A DNA stretch of 64,000 nt, from positions 40,849,706 through 40,913,705 of the forward strand of contig CM018046.1 in the NCBI GenBank assembly GCA_008638375.1, in the 5' to 3' direction. This DNA is from Nyssa sinensis. Lineage: Eukaryota > Streptophyta > Magnoliopsida > Cornales > Nyssaceae. The translations under genes were made by a program, and so were the position numbers. Of this stretch, positions 36,901 to 51,900 are shown piece after piece (positions within the stretch are counted from its first letter, which is position 1; each line of letters starts with the position of its first letter). Below the pieces are notes generated by a model. The model was not told where the DNA came from, searched no databases, and saw only the letters and a program-made list of their open reading frames with translations.

Positions 36901-39900
36901 TCAGAGTAGCTGTCAAAATGTTACTCATGTGGAACTCCGGAATCCAGATTGATGGTGGTGGAAACACCATTGTTACTACCTCAGTTCTTGAAGTCAGGAA
37001 CCTCGTTGTTCTGACGGTAAAGTCAGTTGGAACTCACATCCCTATATCTTATATTAAAATGTTATGTATTCTTGGTGAATATTTTTGAGGTTTTGATTAT
37101 TATTCCTCATCTTTGGCAGGAAAACTCTGTCATTAGTTCAAATAAATACTTGGCTGTATATGGTCAAGGACTTCTGAAGTTGACTGGTCATGGTGATGCA
37201 ATTAAAGGCCAGCGACTTTCTTTGTCACTATTTTATAATATAACTGTAAGACAAATTTATTTCTGTGTATTATTTTTACATGTTTAATTATGAGGTTTCT
37301 TAATACTTTCTTGTCTTAAATCATCTATGATATTGGTACGTATGTTTGCTATGGTACCTTCTTTTTTGATTACTAGAAAGGTTTCTTGATTATGCCACTA
37401 CTGCATGTTATTCTCGAAACAGTAACATCAGAATAGAACATCCCTTCTCAGGGTCTAAATGTATTATTGTATATGGACAAGGACTAGAGAAGTGAGGGGA
37501 TAGGTTGTTTGGAACTTGCAGGGATGCCAAGCTACTATAAATTTTGCTGTGCGTATTAACTTGTAATAAATGTTATAAGATGGATGTGAAATAATTTGTC
37601 TGCAGTAGTTAGACAAAATGCTGAATAAATGAGTGAAGGTACTTGAAACACAACCACTCTCTCTCTCTCTCTCTCCCTCCCACCCCCTCCCCAAAAAAAA
37701 TTATTTTTTTTATATGCATAAATGTTTCCGAAGAGACATGAATAAATTCTGAGAAGTATAAAAAAACATGTAGTGTTGATTCATTATAGATTATATTCAG
37801 ATTCATAAAATCTCTCCCTCTCTCAAAGTAACTGAAGGAAAAAAAATCCAAAGTACGCAATGCCTTCTACTTTTTTATTCTTACCGAGCATTTTTACCTT
37901 AGGAGTCAGAGTGAGTTAGCTGCACTTGCATGCCATTGTGGTTTAGTGCTTTGACCTTCTCAGAGTTATTCCCTCTTTTGTTGTTTAAGCATCTGGGTAA
38001 TGTTTATTTCTTTTGCCTCATATGTATATTTCTGTTGTTCAACCTGGCAGTCATTACCATCATGTATATTGTATACTTGATTTCTAGCTGTGATTTCTCT
38101 CGAGTTAATTTATATTACTCTGGTCAAATCTTTTTTTCTTGTTTCCTTATCTATTATCTCGTATTTGTAATTCCCCTTTAGTTTTTTCCCTTTTAACAGT
38201 ATTACATTCCCCAGGTTGTTTAATTCTACTGTTTCATAACACATCACACTTCACAGGTTGGGTCTGGTTCTTTACTTCAAGCCCCACTGGATGACGATAA
38301 TAGTAAAAGCATGTGAGTATAAAATCTTGGTTCATTTTAAAGGCTGCTGAATGTTCTATCTTTTGGCTACAAAAGATATTTTTAATATGCAAATTTCTTC
38401 CCCCATTTGGTAGGGTAACAAAATCCCGTTGTGAAAGCCCAACATGCCCAATGGACTTGATAACTCCACCAGATGATTGCCATGTTAATTATACGTTGTC
38501 ATTTTCGCTGCAAGTAAGAAATGTTTATTTTATGTTTTACAAACTGCCAGAAATGTACTCTGTTTATGTATATCTGTTGAAGGAGGGGACTACTAATTTA
38601 ATCAGATAGAAATTATACCAAAATGGAGTTTTAACCTTCTTCATAGCAAAACATTTACTGGTATGAGAAAATATAGCGATTGGGAAGCCCGTGTTAAAGG
38701 CAGGGTTATGGAGTGAAGAGGATGACAAAGTTAGATTTAACAGCAGCGCCTACAATACTTGCTTACAGCCATGATCATCATATCTTCTGACGTCAAGTCA
38801 TTTCTTTTTCTATGGTAGTGCCAGAGTGTCCCCAGCGCTGCTAAATCATTATAATATCAAGTGTTACCCTACCTTTTTGGGGTGAGCAAGATAAATCCTA
38901 TTCCATCTTTATACTCTCTTTGATGCATGGTATGTGATGTCCTAGGTTGCATCATTGAGAATGGGTTAGTGAAGCTTTACATATTATTGAAAAATGTGAA
39001 TTTTCCAAGATCAAGGTAATACTCTAACTGATTTTTAAGGGTCTTAAATCATAGGATTTCTAGTTATTCACTCTTGTTATTTTTTGCAGTGTGAAGAAGT
39101 TTCTTTTTGTTTGTTAAGGTTCAATAATTTTGTTTCAATCAATAATTCAGTTTCAGTTATTCTCATTGTATCATTAGTTGATACCTGTCTTCTGTTTTAT
39201 GGGATTGTGATGTGATACATCGATTTTTATAGTGCATCTCACTTGCATTGTTAAACTATTCCAAACTAAATACATTGTAATTTGTCTCAAATAATGGGGT
39301 TTTGACGATGTTTTATCGAATTCAATTTACTATTGGTAGATAATGTCTTATCGAATTCAATTTACTATTGGTAGATAATGTCTAGCCTATTATTCTGTGC
39401 CTTGTCATTCAAAGTTGCCTTTGCATCTGAATTTTCTGACATCTCACCAACTTTGAAAAACACAGAAAATGGAAGAGCCGGGAATAGGCTAGCAATAAGG
39501 TCTTAATAGTCTTGGGCCTCTTTAGGCCAGAGAATAAGCTTGGACTAGGAACCAAAATTATTTGGTGTCCTTTTTTTTTTTTCTTATTCTTCTTCCTCCT
39601 ATTATGCCTCAAATAAAGCATTGAGGATCAATGTTCAAACAAGTGATGACAACTTTGCATTGTACTTAACAAGAGAATTCCTAATTTTAAGAAGATAGGA
39701 TGATTATATATATATATATATATATATATATGCATATATATTCTTTTTGAAGGACCTGGTTTAAGAAGTTGCAAGAACAATGTATATACTACATAAAGGA
39801 AAAGGAGAAAATGAAATTTGGGTGGCTATGGAAGTAACAGGAAGAAGTTTAGTTGAAGTCTGATGGACCCACTTTGTTACAATGAAGAAAAATATGACGG

Positions 39901-42900
39901 GAACTTTATTGATGCAAGATAATAAATTTGGATTGACGGAAAAAGAAGTAGATGCATGATTATACACTACACATATAGGAAGTGTGATACAATTATCAAA
40001 TGAATCCATTTCCCATGTCTACTTTAAATAAATAATTTTAAAACTAAAGAAAAAATGGTGAAGATGATAAGAAGATGCATTGCAGCGAATATCAAGAGAG
40101 GGGGTGTGTGATAGCAGAACTTAGTTGTGTCCTTTTTTCAATTTTTTTTATTAAGAAGTTAAAATGAGCAATCAAGATAAAAGGGAAAAAAATGATGAAA
40201 AAGATTTGATTGCAACCAAGGAAAGAATGCTACGAGTGGTGGTGTAGTAATATCAAAATAAAGTTGCTTCTTTATCATGTTTATTTGAATAAAATTGAAA
40301 ATTGGACGCTATGTTTTGGTCAATATTCTTTGTACCCGATCTAGTTGTGTTGGTTCGATGTGGAAGATGTACTTTTAGTTGGGTTGAACCGCCATTGGTT
40401 TGAGGCCGAGCAGAGCTTTTTTTTTCTGTAATATGGCCTTTTACTTAATGTGAACATGTGAATCTCTTTATTTGTGGAGGTAGTCACTGACATGGGAAAT
40501 GCTTGGTACGTTTTCAGTTACTACATGCCTTTGCTTTATAGCACTTGAGTTAAGATGCTTGAAGTCCTTGAGTGAGTGCTTATAATCTGTCATGCTCCTT
40601 AGTGTTGGATTCTTTTGTTACTTATTACTTGTAAGATGATTTTTACCCTAGGTTCTGCACCTTCTCAAGTCATGCTCTATAGGACAAAATGCTGGGCAAA
40701 AACATGTTCTTAAAAAGGAGTATGATCCTCACTGATGGTAATGCCAGGAGAAGAGAGACCAAAATTAATTCTAAAAAATACATTAAAATGTATGGCTTGA
40801 CCAAAATTATGGTTTTAGTTAGAGCAGAATACTGAAATAGGATTTATGTAGCCAATCCCAGATAATTGAGAGAAGGCTTTATTTTTCCCGTCTCTTGGGA
40901 ACTCAACCTCTAGTTTATCCTTTATTGGCATTTTGGTATGACAAGCTTGTATTTTGGTTTGTTCCATATAATACACTATTGTATCTAAATGATTGATACT
41001 TCTATAATGTGTTTGCTTATAATAGAGACACTGTTAGAACACCAATTTCTCTAAAAGCTTAAATTGTTAGAGAATGAGCCTAACAATGTATATCAGGTTC
41101 TCACACTCTCCTTCACGTGAGACCCGTTATTGCATGTGGAGAGACAGATAGATGCACAGACAAACGCAACAAATTAACAGAATGCAAACTTGTACTAACA
41201 AACAGAATTAGGGATGGAGAGACTTGAAGCTATGACCTCTCAGAACCAAGACTTTGATATCATGTTAGAACACAAGTTACTCCACAAGTTTAAGCTATTA
41301 GAGACTGGGCCCAAAAATGTATATCAAGCTCTCATAGACGCAATAATGATTTAAAACCAATAAACTTTCCATGTAATTTGAAAGTTAGGATTTTTTAATT
41401 GTGATTTGTGTTTAACATCACTTCATGATTATGATTGTCGGTTTGTATTCGTATCCCAATCAACCTCTTTTTTTGGTATTTATGTTGTTAATCTTGAGCT
41501 CTTGCTTGGCTGCCAAATAAGTATGTACCAAATAAAACCATTTTTATACATGAAGGATTGATGAAATAAAAAGAATTATAAATGGCCAATGTTAAACCTT
41601 CCTACAATATGAACAATGTAATTGGAAACCGTGTATGTTCTAGTATGTTTAAGTTTGTAGTTGATGAATCACATACTTAGCAAGCTTTCTGCTCTCATGG
41701 TTTAACTTTTGGCAGATTTGCAGAGTTGAGGACATTCTTGTGAGTGGCCTCATTAAGGGAAGTATTCTTCACATCCACAGGGCAAGGACTGTCGTCGTTG
41801 ATACTGATGGCATGATAACTACATCAGAATTTGGTAATAATCCTCCATGCAATATTTTTTTTGTGCTCAAATAAAATCTTCACTTTCATGAGTTCTTTGT
41901 ATGATGTTGTTCCATTGTTTTACTTTTGTTTCTTTCTGCAATTGATCTAAACATCCAATGTTAAAGTAGCTTTCGATTTATTGTAAAGACATATCATGTT
42001 CTGGCTTAACGGAGACACTTTTTCAGGTTGCAGAAAAGGTATTGGTAAGGGAAACTATTCAAATGGTGCTGGTGGTGGTGCTGGACATGGCGGAAGAGGG
42101 GGCTCAGGATTTTTCAAGGGGAGGGTGAGTGACGGTGGAAATAGATATGGTAATGCTGATCTCCCCTGTGAGCTGGGAAGTGGAACTGAGGGCCCTAACG
42201 AGTCTTATGGACATGCGGCTGGAGGTGGAATGATTGGTAAGCATTTCAACAGAATTATGGTCTCAGAAAGAAGAGAAAAAAAGTGGAATGAAAGAAAATA
42301 GATTCTTTGTTATATGGAATTTTTCTTGAGTGGTTTTCATGCAAATAAGGTCCTTTTCCTTTTCTTCCTTCCCTATTTTCCTTCTTTTTCTTTCTCTTCT
42401 ATCTATGTTCATTTTCTTTTCTTATATTAAATACTTCAGAGAACATGTTATATGTATCAGTTTGCAAGTCACTTTCGGGTCCTCTCTCATTTGTTCTTGT
42501 TTTTTTTCTTTCTTGATCCTTTCATTTCTTTCCTTGTGTCCTGCCTTCTTCAATTTTCTTTCCTTTTGTCCCAATAATGATTTATCTCCTCTTACTTTGA
42601 TGAATCCTAGCAGAAGTTTGATCAGTTTTTGCTTCAGAGTAAGTCTTTTCTTTAGGATTCATGAGCCTACCAATTGTTAGGAATAAAAATTTATGAGAAT
42701 TTCAATGTAGTTTCACAAAATATTTTGACTTTGATCAACCTAGATTGTGGGTTGATGGAAGCAGTACTTCTCTATCTTGTCATATCAATTCTTCCCCAAA
42801 CCCCCCCCCCCCCCCCCCTCTCTTCCCTTAAAAAAAAGTGTTGAGAGCGAGGCCTTATATGTTACTACTAAAGAGGTTAGGATGTTCCCACTTATTTTTA

Positions 42901-45900
42901 TGGTTTTTAAAGGCCTAGTAGCCTCCTAAATAGGATCATGGATGTAAAGGAAGAGATTAATATAATTTTAGTTAATTGAAGTGTTCTCTCTTTCCCCACC
43001 TATTCTTTTTCTTCTTCCTTGTCTTATCTTCTCGCTCTTTTTGTCACCTTTCTTCTGTCAAGAGGTGAGCACACAAATGAATTAATTCTGAGTTGAAAAG
43101 GTGGGGTTTCTTCTTTTCCTCTGGTCTTATGCCGGAGCTGTATGATGTAGAAACTCGTCCCATGTACGGTTTGGAGGTCAAGCCTCACCCCAGCAGTAAG
43201 AGTGCATACTCCAAAGCTCGAAAGAGCTTGACCGACAGATTGATTCTATTCTAGAAATGCCATGAGTTGAAGCAACCAAGCTAGAAAGGAAATCATCTCT
43301 AAGGCAATTGCTCTCACTCTTTCTGTCAACTTCTTTCTTGTGATATCTGTGTAGCACCCTCTTCCTTCTCTTATCTTCTTGCTCTTTTCATTACCATTTT
43401 TTCTTGTGAACTCTGTGTAGCACCCCTCCCCGCTTCTCTTTCTCCTCCCTCTCTCTCTCTCTCTCTCTCTCCCCATCTTGTCTATGCCTCATGGAACTCT
43501 TCTTCTTTCTCTTTGTTCCCCTCTTCCTTTCCTATCTTGCTCATTTCCCTCTTCCACGTTCTTCTCTCTTGTCCCTCCCCTCTCCTGTTTAAAGAACCAT
43601 AGCACAGGAGATAAAAAGGATGCCATTGTGCTCAATCAATTAGCAAGTCCAACATTCTAAACCAAACAGAAAGTACAATGAGAGAATCAATAACTAAAGA
43701 TTGCAATAATGAATGCCTATTGAAGGTGATGCCACTAATTTGCATATATACTATAGAGAAGATCCATGACACCAACAGTAGGTTTGTAATTGAGATAATA
43801 GTCTGTCTTGGTTATTCCCTCGTCCATTGTCTTGTTGGTCTTAAAATCAGACTGAAAGTGGATAAAATGTCACACAATGTTGAAAATTTGTATTATAGTT
43901 AAAACTGGATTATATGGACTTTTGGTTGATAACTAAAGGTAGTTGGGTACATTGCCAATAAAGCACAAGAGCTACCATCAGCAGGTACTATAGATGAATT
44001 GGATGCTCCTCCATTAATTGTTAGGCATAAAGTGGACTGCACAGTCACTGGTCTGGCGGCCAGTGAGTAAGTTACTGAGAGGCGGGGAAAATAATGCAAG
44101 AGTGCTATATTCTCACCACACTGGCTGCAGCAGCCACCTTAGGATTCTCATGACCATCAAAGGAATCACCTTGACCCAAAAATGAAATTGGTTCAGAATT
44201 GTCCCCCTTGAGTGGAGCGGGAATTAATCAGGAATTAAATTTATTGTTGCCTTGAGGATATGATATTGATGGAGAATCTCTAGTACTAGCCTTGATCTGA
44301 CCTCTATGGGCCTTCAGAGTGAGTAAGCCTGTATAGTGAAAAATCTTTTTCCGCTTTTGTCCTTGCAAGAAAATATTCTCATTTAACCTATAAACCCAAC
44401 TACATTTTTTTTTCTCGCTAAAGTGACTCTTACAATATTCCAATTTGACTGAAGCCACATTAAATGATTGGTTGAATTTAGCTTGCCTGATGTAATCTGC
44501 CATTTTTTATACCACTAGAGGATTAGCACCTCTAGAGAGCCTCAGTCACACATTAGAGCCAGAATGTTAAAATATTCACACCCCCCCCCCCCCCCAAAAA
44601 AAAAAAATAAAAATAAAAACCTCAATCCCCTAATCCGCTGATTCAACAATCAGTGGAACATCATAACTCCAAAGCAACATGAAGAATGCATTTTTAGGTA
44701 AAGTCAACTATTCATTGTGCACAATGAGCAATGATGGGGAGACTGCACTAATGGACTGGTTCAAGGGAAAGAAGAATTAGTCCCCCATTATGAACTGCAA
44801 TCCTGAAAGAGTCCATTACTCTCTTTAGCACCTCCTGGGTTGCTGGGGACTCCATTTAGCTTATTTTGTTAAGTTTGAAAGGCACTGGTATCAGTTGTAT
44901 GCATGCTACCTTTGGCATCGGTTCATGTAGCATTTTGTAGAATCTGCGATATGCTTGAACCTAGTGATCAATTGTTGTTGTCACCCCTCCGTGGTGAAGG
45001 AGTCAGCCTCGGGTGCCTCGTGTGTCTTAGACTGGCTTGCTTCGAGAAAAATGAGTAGGATCAAAATAGCCCTCAACAGTACACAGCTCCTGTGTTTTGA
45101 AAACTCAGAAGTCATTAAGTAGTTTCTCCAAGATAAATCTTCAGCAGCTTTCCATGTTCCATTTAAAGCACTTCAGTACTCTCCACTGCTTCCTACACCT
45201 TGCTGGAGAAAAACATTTTTGTATACTTCAGTAAACATTTGAGACATGGTTCTATTCTAAATAATTTTCTTATTCAGGATCCTAGATTTCCTTTTCTGTC
45301 TGGAATCATTGCATTAGCACTAGTTGTAGGCTACACAAACTTTTCCACACTGAAGTTTTAATAAACCATATGGTAGTGTGTTCCCTGTCCACCTTATCCT
45401 TCAGCAGTCTTTGGTGGAAGATTATCTGCAATAGAATTCGGTCTTAATCAAGATAGGTCAAGGGGCATCGGAATTAACTTATTTCTAGCTTCTAAAAAGA
45501 CCTCTACAAAATTCATTCCTGACAAATAATTTGTTCCATTCATGTTAACAGAAGTAACTTGCATTTTGAACTACCAGTGGAGCAATGGGGGCTACATTGG
45601 CTCCACTAATATCTTTCATGGTTATTTAACTGCACACATATTAACGTACTGGAAAAAATGCCCAGGAATTATTAAATGGATGAGACTTTATTTAATGCAT
45701 ACTATACTTGCTAGATATTATTTACTGAACAGACTAAACCTGGATGTGTCTGCTGACATTATAGTTCCACATATTGTTCCTAAGTAGACCATATGACCAT
45801 TATTTATTCAATCCAGTGCTGGATATGTTTTGTGATTGTAATATAAAAATGGCCTTCATTTTTTTCCCATGTATATATACAGTATTCAGCGTGTTGTCTT

Positions 45901-48900
45901 GTAATGATAGTAAACCATCCAAGTTTACATTTGCATGTGTTACCATGGAGTCGGTCATTCTTTGTTCATTAACAATATTATATTTCTTGAAATAGTTTTT
46001 TGTAGGTGTATCCAGAATCTGCTTCATGAACATGTTGATTCTGAGAAACAACCAAAAAACCATTTGACTTTGTGCTTCAACGATGATTTACCTCGGTTAA
46101 TTTTTTGATATTTGACATTATAATGAAGTCATGTTAACCAGTTTTTCTTATTTCATATATACTAGTGATGGGATCCACTCAGTGGCCACTTTTAAGCCTT
46201 GATATATATGGATCTATGAGAGCTGATGGTCAAAGCTATGGTAAAGCAACAAGAAATGGCAATGGTACTTTGATAGGTGGACTTGGTGGAGGTTCTGGTG
46301 GGACAATTTTACTTTTCCTTCAAGCACTTGCCCTTTTGGATAACTCCTCTTTGTCTGTTTCTGGGGGTCATGGTGGCCTTCTTGGTGGTGGTGGGGGCGG
46401 GGGTGGAAGAGTTCATTTTCACTGGTCTACGATAAATGTTGGGGACGAATATGTTCCTCTTGCAAAAGTAAATGGTACCATCAATAATAGGTATGCCAGA
46501 TATTCACGATATCTACCCTAAAAGTTTTTGCATAAAATATTATTATTTGTGTCTGCACTAATAAATGTAGTGAATATGTTAATTTCATTCTTCATTGCAA
46601 TATGTTTAACAAAATTACTTGTTTAATAAGTTGAAAAATCTCATATGATATAGCTAATTCAGGCATCATGCACTTGAACAGATAGAGACCATTGAAAGGC
46701 CATTACCCAGTGTTGCACTCCCGTACGCGGGGTGCTGGGAGGAAGGTACTAGATAAAGACATACAGTCCTGCCCCTATGCATCATTTTGCACAAATGGTT
46801 GCTCTCAAAGACTCAAACTCAAACACATGTTCTCACGCTTGGCAGCTGAGCTTTTAGCATTGCACCAAGAAATGGCCCGACAAAACAGCTTTAATTCAAA
46901 TTTCTGTATTATACAATAAATCTTTACTTTTCTATACAAATGGTTTGCATTTTATTTGTTTAGTACCCACAGGTTCTTACATTTAGTGCACACTCCTAAT
47001 ACACCAATATGTCCGTATTATTTATTTCTTCAGTTTTGAATGAAGTGTTTGTGTGGTTTGTGCCATTTATACAATATCTGGACTTCATTAGTCTTGAAAT
47101 CCCATATTTCTCCGCAATATTTTGGAAGTACTTTTGAACTACTTCTACGGATTGTTTTCGCTCTTGCCTTTTTATTTATTATTATTATTTTAATTTAACT
47201 TCTTCCCTTGTTCATTGCTTGTTGTGGATCCTGTGGCAATTATTGTAAATTCCAAGAGCTTGTTTTTAGTTAAGATCCGTCTAATTTTGTGTTTATCCCT
47301 TCTAAGTTTCTTCTTTGTTTTTTCTCAAGTACTTTACTGTCACTTATTTCTACATACGACACTTGAAATGGGATACAAATGTCATTCAGGGACGGTGGCA
47401 TTGACCTATGTTCCTCTTTCCTTTGTGACCCGTCTCAATGCTTTTTTCTTCCTTTATTACTGTGTCTCTCTGTTGTGTAGAAACACATTGATGATGGAAT
47501 GACATCTCCAAGAAAGCAGTAGTTTCAACTTGTTTATTATTTTCTATTTTTTATTTCATAACATGATGCGTGAAAAAAGAAAATTCCATTGGCTTGGATT
47601 ATTTTTTTTTACTTGAAAAATACTTTGATAGTTAGGATTGTGTGAATAATGAAAATTTTCAAAATGGAGATTTAAGTATTTAAAGGAGGAAAGAATCAAT
47701 GTTGTTGGGGTTATCTGTTAAAAGAAAGTTGTTAAACAAGTAGGATGTTGCACTTCTATTCCATTTGTTTTTAGCACAATTATTTTTTTCTTTTAGTACT
47801 AAAGCTACCGTGAAAGCTTCTCAATATAAGATTTGGGGATAGTTAACATTTAGCTAGATAAATATAATTGTGGTATTTTGGAACAACATAAACTTCACTA
47901 GGACCCTTTTTCTACTGCATTTGACTTCATAAATATGATCATGGTATGGTAAAACCAAGGATCAAAATTTCGTTTCTTTTTCATTGAAACGGCTGGAACG
48001 TATATGTTTCTTAGTGAACCGAAACGAAACACTAGTAGAATACCGAAATTCACATGTTTCTATGGAAACAAAGTTGTTTCCATGAAAACATAACAAAACG
48101 GTGGAAAGATTTTTTTTGTTTCAACAATAATTTTAGAAGTTAGTAAAATATAATATCTATTTTTTTTTCAAATGAATGACGAGATTAAAAGATTAAGACC
48201 CCACAATAGGTTTAAATTGCTATTTGTTTATTTATTATTATATATGTAACTTGTGTCAATTATCTAATTCGTGGATATTACACAATATGTATCAATTATG
48301 TTATGGTATTGTATTGTTTCTAATTATAATAATTTTGTACAAATATATAATAATTTCATATTACATAAAAAGTTAGTTCTAAATTTTTTATACTAGTTTT
48401 TAATTAGTAAAGAGTTATTTGATATTAATAAATAATATACATTTATGTCTATGTTTTTTTTTTTTGTAAATTTCATCAAAGTATCTTCTTATGTGGATGG
48501 ACATGTACCCTAAAACATTTTCAACTAATTAACCATAAGATCCGTAATATTTATTTTCACACATTCATATATTTTACTTTTGTTTTTAAGTGTTTCCACT
48601 ATGTTTCCAAAACATTTCCGAAATGTTTCCGTTTTCTTGGTGACCAAAACAATATTACGAAACGAATTTTTGATCATTGGGTAAAACAACCACTATAAAA
48701 AGTAGGATTGTAATTTTCACAACTATTAAGGCCAAACATTCTTGGCCTCATGTGTAGAAATTTCTATAGATAGTAAATGTGTTTCTTTTTTTTTTTTTTC
48801 TTTTTTTTTGTTCTGCATTAAGTCACATGCAATTTCTTCGTGACTCTCTGCAAACTCTAAGACTTCCTCCATATTTGATTCAATTTCTCTAATTATTTTA

Positions 48901-51900
48901 AGAAGCTAACAAAAACATACTTGGGACCAGGTTATGTAAGAAAATTCATTTAATAGGAGTGTATTGCTTTTGTTATGATATTTAACAGTGGGGGTGTTGG
49001 CGATGGTAGCGGTCTTCATGGAGAAGAGGGTACAATTACAGGAAAAAGGTGCCCTAAGGGCCTCTATGGTATATATTGTGAGGTATGTTTGGTTTGTTTT
49101 TCTTCCTTTATTGCCTTCATATGGCTGTCTAATTTGTTAAACTGTCCTTAAAGTTATATATCTTCTATTTTTCAAGCAATATGTATCATCTCCTAAATGG
49201 GGAGGAACAACTGTAAGAGTTTGGGGTTGGCCATTTCGAGGGGATTCTCTAATGTTACCGCTTTGTCAAGGAATTTCTCTAAAATTCTCTCACCATTGAG
49301 GCAAACCTCTCTAATCTCTAAATGAGGAATGAGATACCGTTGTGGGATACCTAATGCCCTTCAAGGAACGGCTATAATTTTTAAATGAAGAACTGTGATA
49401 TTGTTGGGGAAGTTCGTTGCCCAAAAGATCTCCATTGTGTTGATATGAGGCGGTGGCCAAGCGACATCATCACGGTACACCCCATTTGTGCAATGTATGT
49501 GGGTCAGTAGTTATAAAATGCTTCTGAGTTCACGACATGCTATAAATCCCGTGGTTACGATAATTCAAAATATGGATCATTAGCGATTTGGAATCCAAGA
49601 TTTAGCATTCCAGTCTAAAATATCAAAAGTCCCAAAAAAATCATACAAGAAAATACACACACACGCATCATTAGAATTTTATTTTATAATAACTTGAATT
49701 AGTTGGAATTTTTTGGGTGTATATATATACGTACGAATATTATTACAAATATAATCAAAAAGCATATCACGTTCCAAATAAACATTTTTCGTTCCAACAA
49801 AGAGATCTAAAGTAGCCTACCCCCAATGTACCACGTTCTATAACAAGTGATAATCTACGTTCCCGTTCCTGTTTCACGTACCATAATGATCCACGTTCTA
49901 GGTAACATTGGTCATAATTGTGTGGATCCCCTAAGCGACTGGGACATAATCCCGTGGATATGGTTCATTACAAGCTGTGACACAGCGGGTTGTATCATGA
50001 AAAAACAATAGATTAATAACATGAAGTGCTCTTGCCACGACTATTTAAGAAAACCTCTTTTCTTCACAGTAACCACCCAAAATTGATGGTTATCGAGTTT
50101 AGTTTGAAATTGGTTTTGGGTTAGATATGAGCTAGGTTACTTCGATTTTGGGTTGATGCTACCCTATATTTACCCAAATCTAGTTGCATTCTAGTACCAA
50201 TTGATACTACTAGGATTGCACAAAATAATTTCTCATTGGAGACGCCCAAATGAGTGGCCCAACATGAGTAATAGTACTTGGTATAAGTGGCATGTCATAG
50301 GCTACAAAATAATTTACCAAACATGATGATTGCTTAAGTGATAAAGCCTAACTATAGGCATTTGGTAACTGATTTACCCATTTGATTTTAACCATGAGAT
50401 TGTAATCTACATGTATGCCCATCATTGTTTCCTTTTCTCTTTCTTCACCCCACCCCACCCCACCGTGGGATTTAAATCACGGTCCTAAAATATGGTGTGG
50501 TGTAACAGTATCGGGAGTATTGTGTCATTCGTAATGGGAATTGGAAACCGCGGCCGTGAATTTTTTTCAACAACTAGAAAACTTTTTAGCTTTTATTGTT
50601 ATTTTTCAATTTTCAAGCATCGAGAAAGATATTTTTTATAAGTAACAACTAGTAACATGTTTTATATGATTTTTTTTAAAGTTAAAAGTAGTAAGAAAGT
50701 ATCATTTGATTTGGATAACGTTACAAATAATTATAAAAAATGATTATAAGCATGAAAATTAGTTTAGTGTGATTAATTATGGAATAAAATACTTTAGAAG
50801 TTTAGGCCAAAACGCCTTTTTGAGGTCGTATCCCTAAATATTTTTGATAACTTGTTTCAATTTTTTGAATAATTGTTTTAGGTATCTCTTGTGTATTTAG
50901 ATTTCATAAAAATAGGGATCACGAGGATTCTATACAAACAAAAAAAAAAATTTAAATGAGGGAAAAAAAAACCCAAAATAGCCATATTAGTCCTGTAATG
51001 GTCCTTAACGGCCGTATTGGCCGATACTGTGAATTTTGGGATGTATCACGCGATACGATACGCAACGGCCGTTATTTAAATCCATGATTTCCCACCCCAC
51101 CCCATCCCATCCCATGTTTTTAAACTGTTAAATGCGTGTATATGTGATGCAATCCACGTAAGAAGAGAAGAGTAGATTCAATCAAGAAGGAAAAATCAGA
51201 GCTATATTAAGATAAAACTATAGCTTAAACAACCACATCTCATGCCATGAGAAATGGAGAGGAAAACTTTGCTACAGCAGGCGGCACTTTCATTAAAATT
51301 CTAAAAAAGATGCTGCTTACAAGCCACAACAATCCTGTCATAAGATCTTAGGGTGGCCATAACAAAAGTGCAATCTCAAGTCTCAACCAGGTCTACTGAT
51401 CTATCCAGCAGAGAGAAAATAAATTATAGGAACTAAACGACCCTTAAGGGGTCACATGACCCACTAAAAAACTTACATGACTTTAAAAATAAAGGTAATT
51501 AGACAAAAAAACACCAATTGAACTTAGATAACTGGCAGAAACTAACTATTAAAGCAACAATTAAAATCTATATTTAAGATTCAAATCAACAATGCAGAAT
51601 GAATGGAAGGCCCCCATGAGATGACTACAGAAGGTTTCCACTTAATTGGCTCTACACCTGAACTCATTAGCATGTCCAAGTGACTGCAAAGAGACATCCT
51701 CTTTACGCATTGCATCAATAAAGCTTGGCTTATTAGATCAAATCACGTGCATCTAATATTAAGCTGATCCTTTCATAGATGTGAAATCTGGAGATGTATA
51801 CATATATGTGTGTGTACTTGTATATAATGTATGTGCGCATATGCATGTGCAAGGGTGGAACCAGGAAAAAAATTAGAGGGGGCCTAGAAAATTTTTGGAA

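Noticed and set aside
42330..42680. A 116-aa frame in intron 10
   Set aside because: It is a translation of T- and CT-rich intron sequence and gives only Phe/Ser/Leu-rich text.
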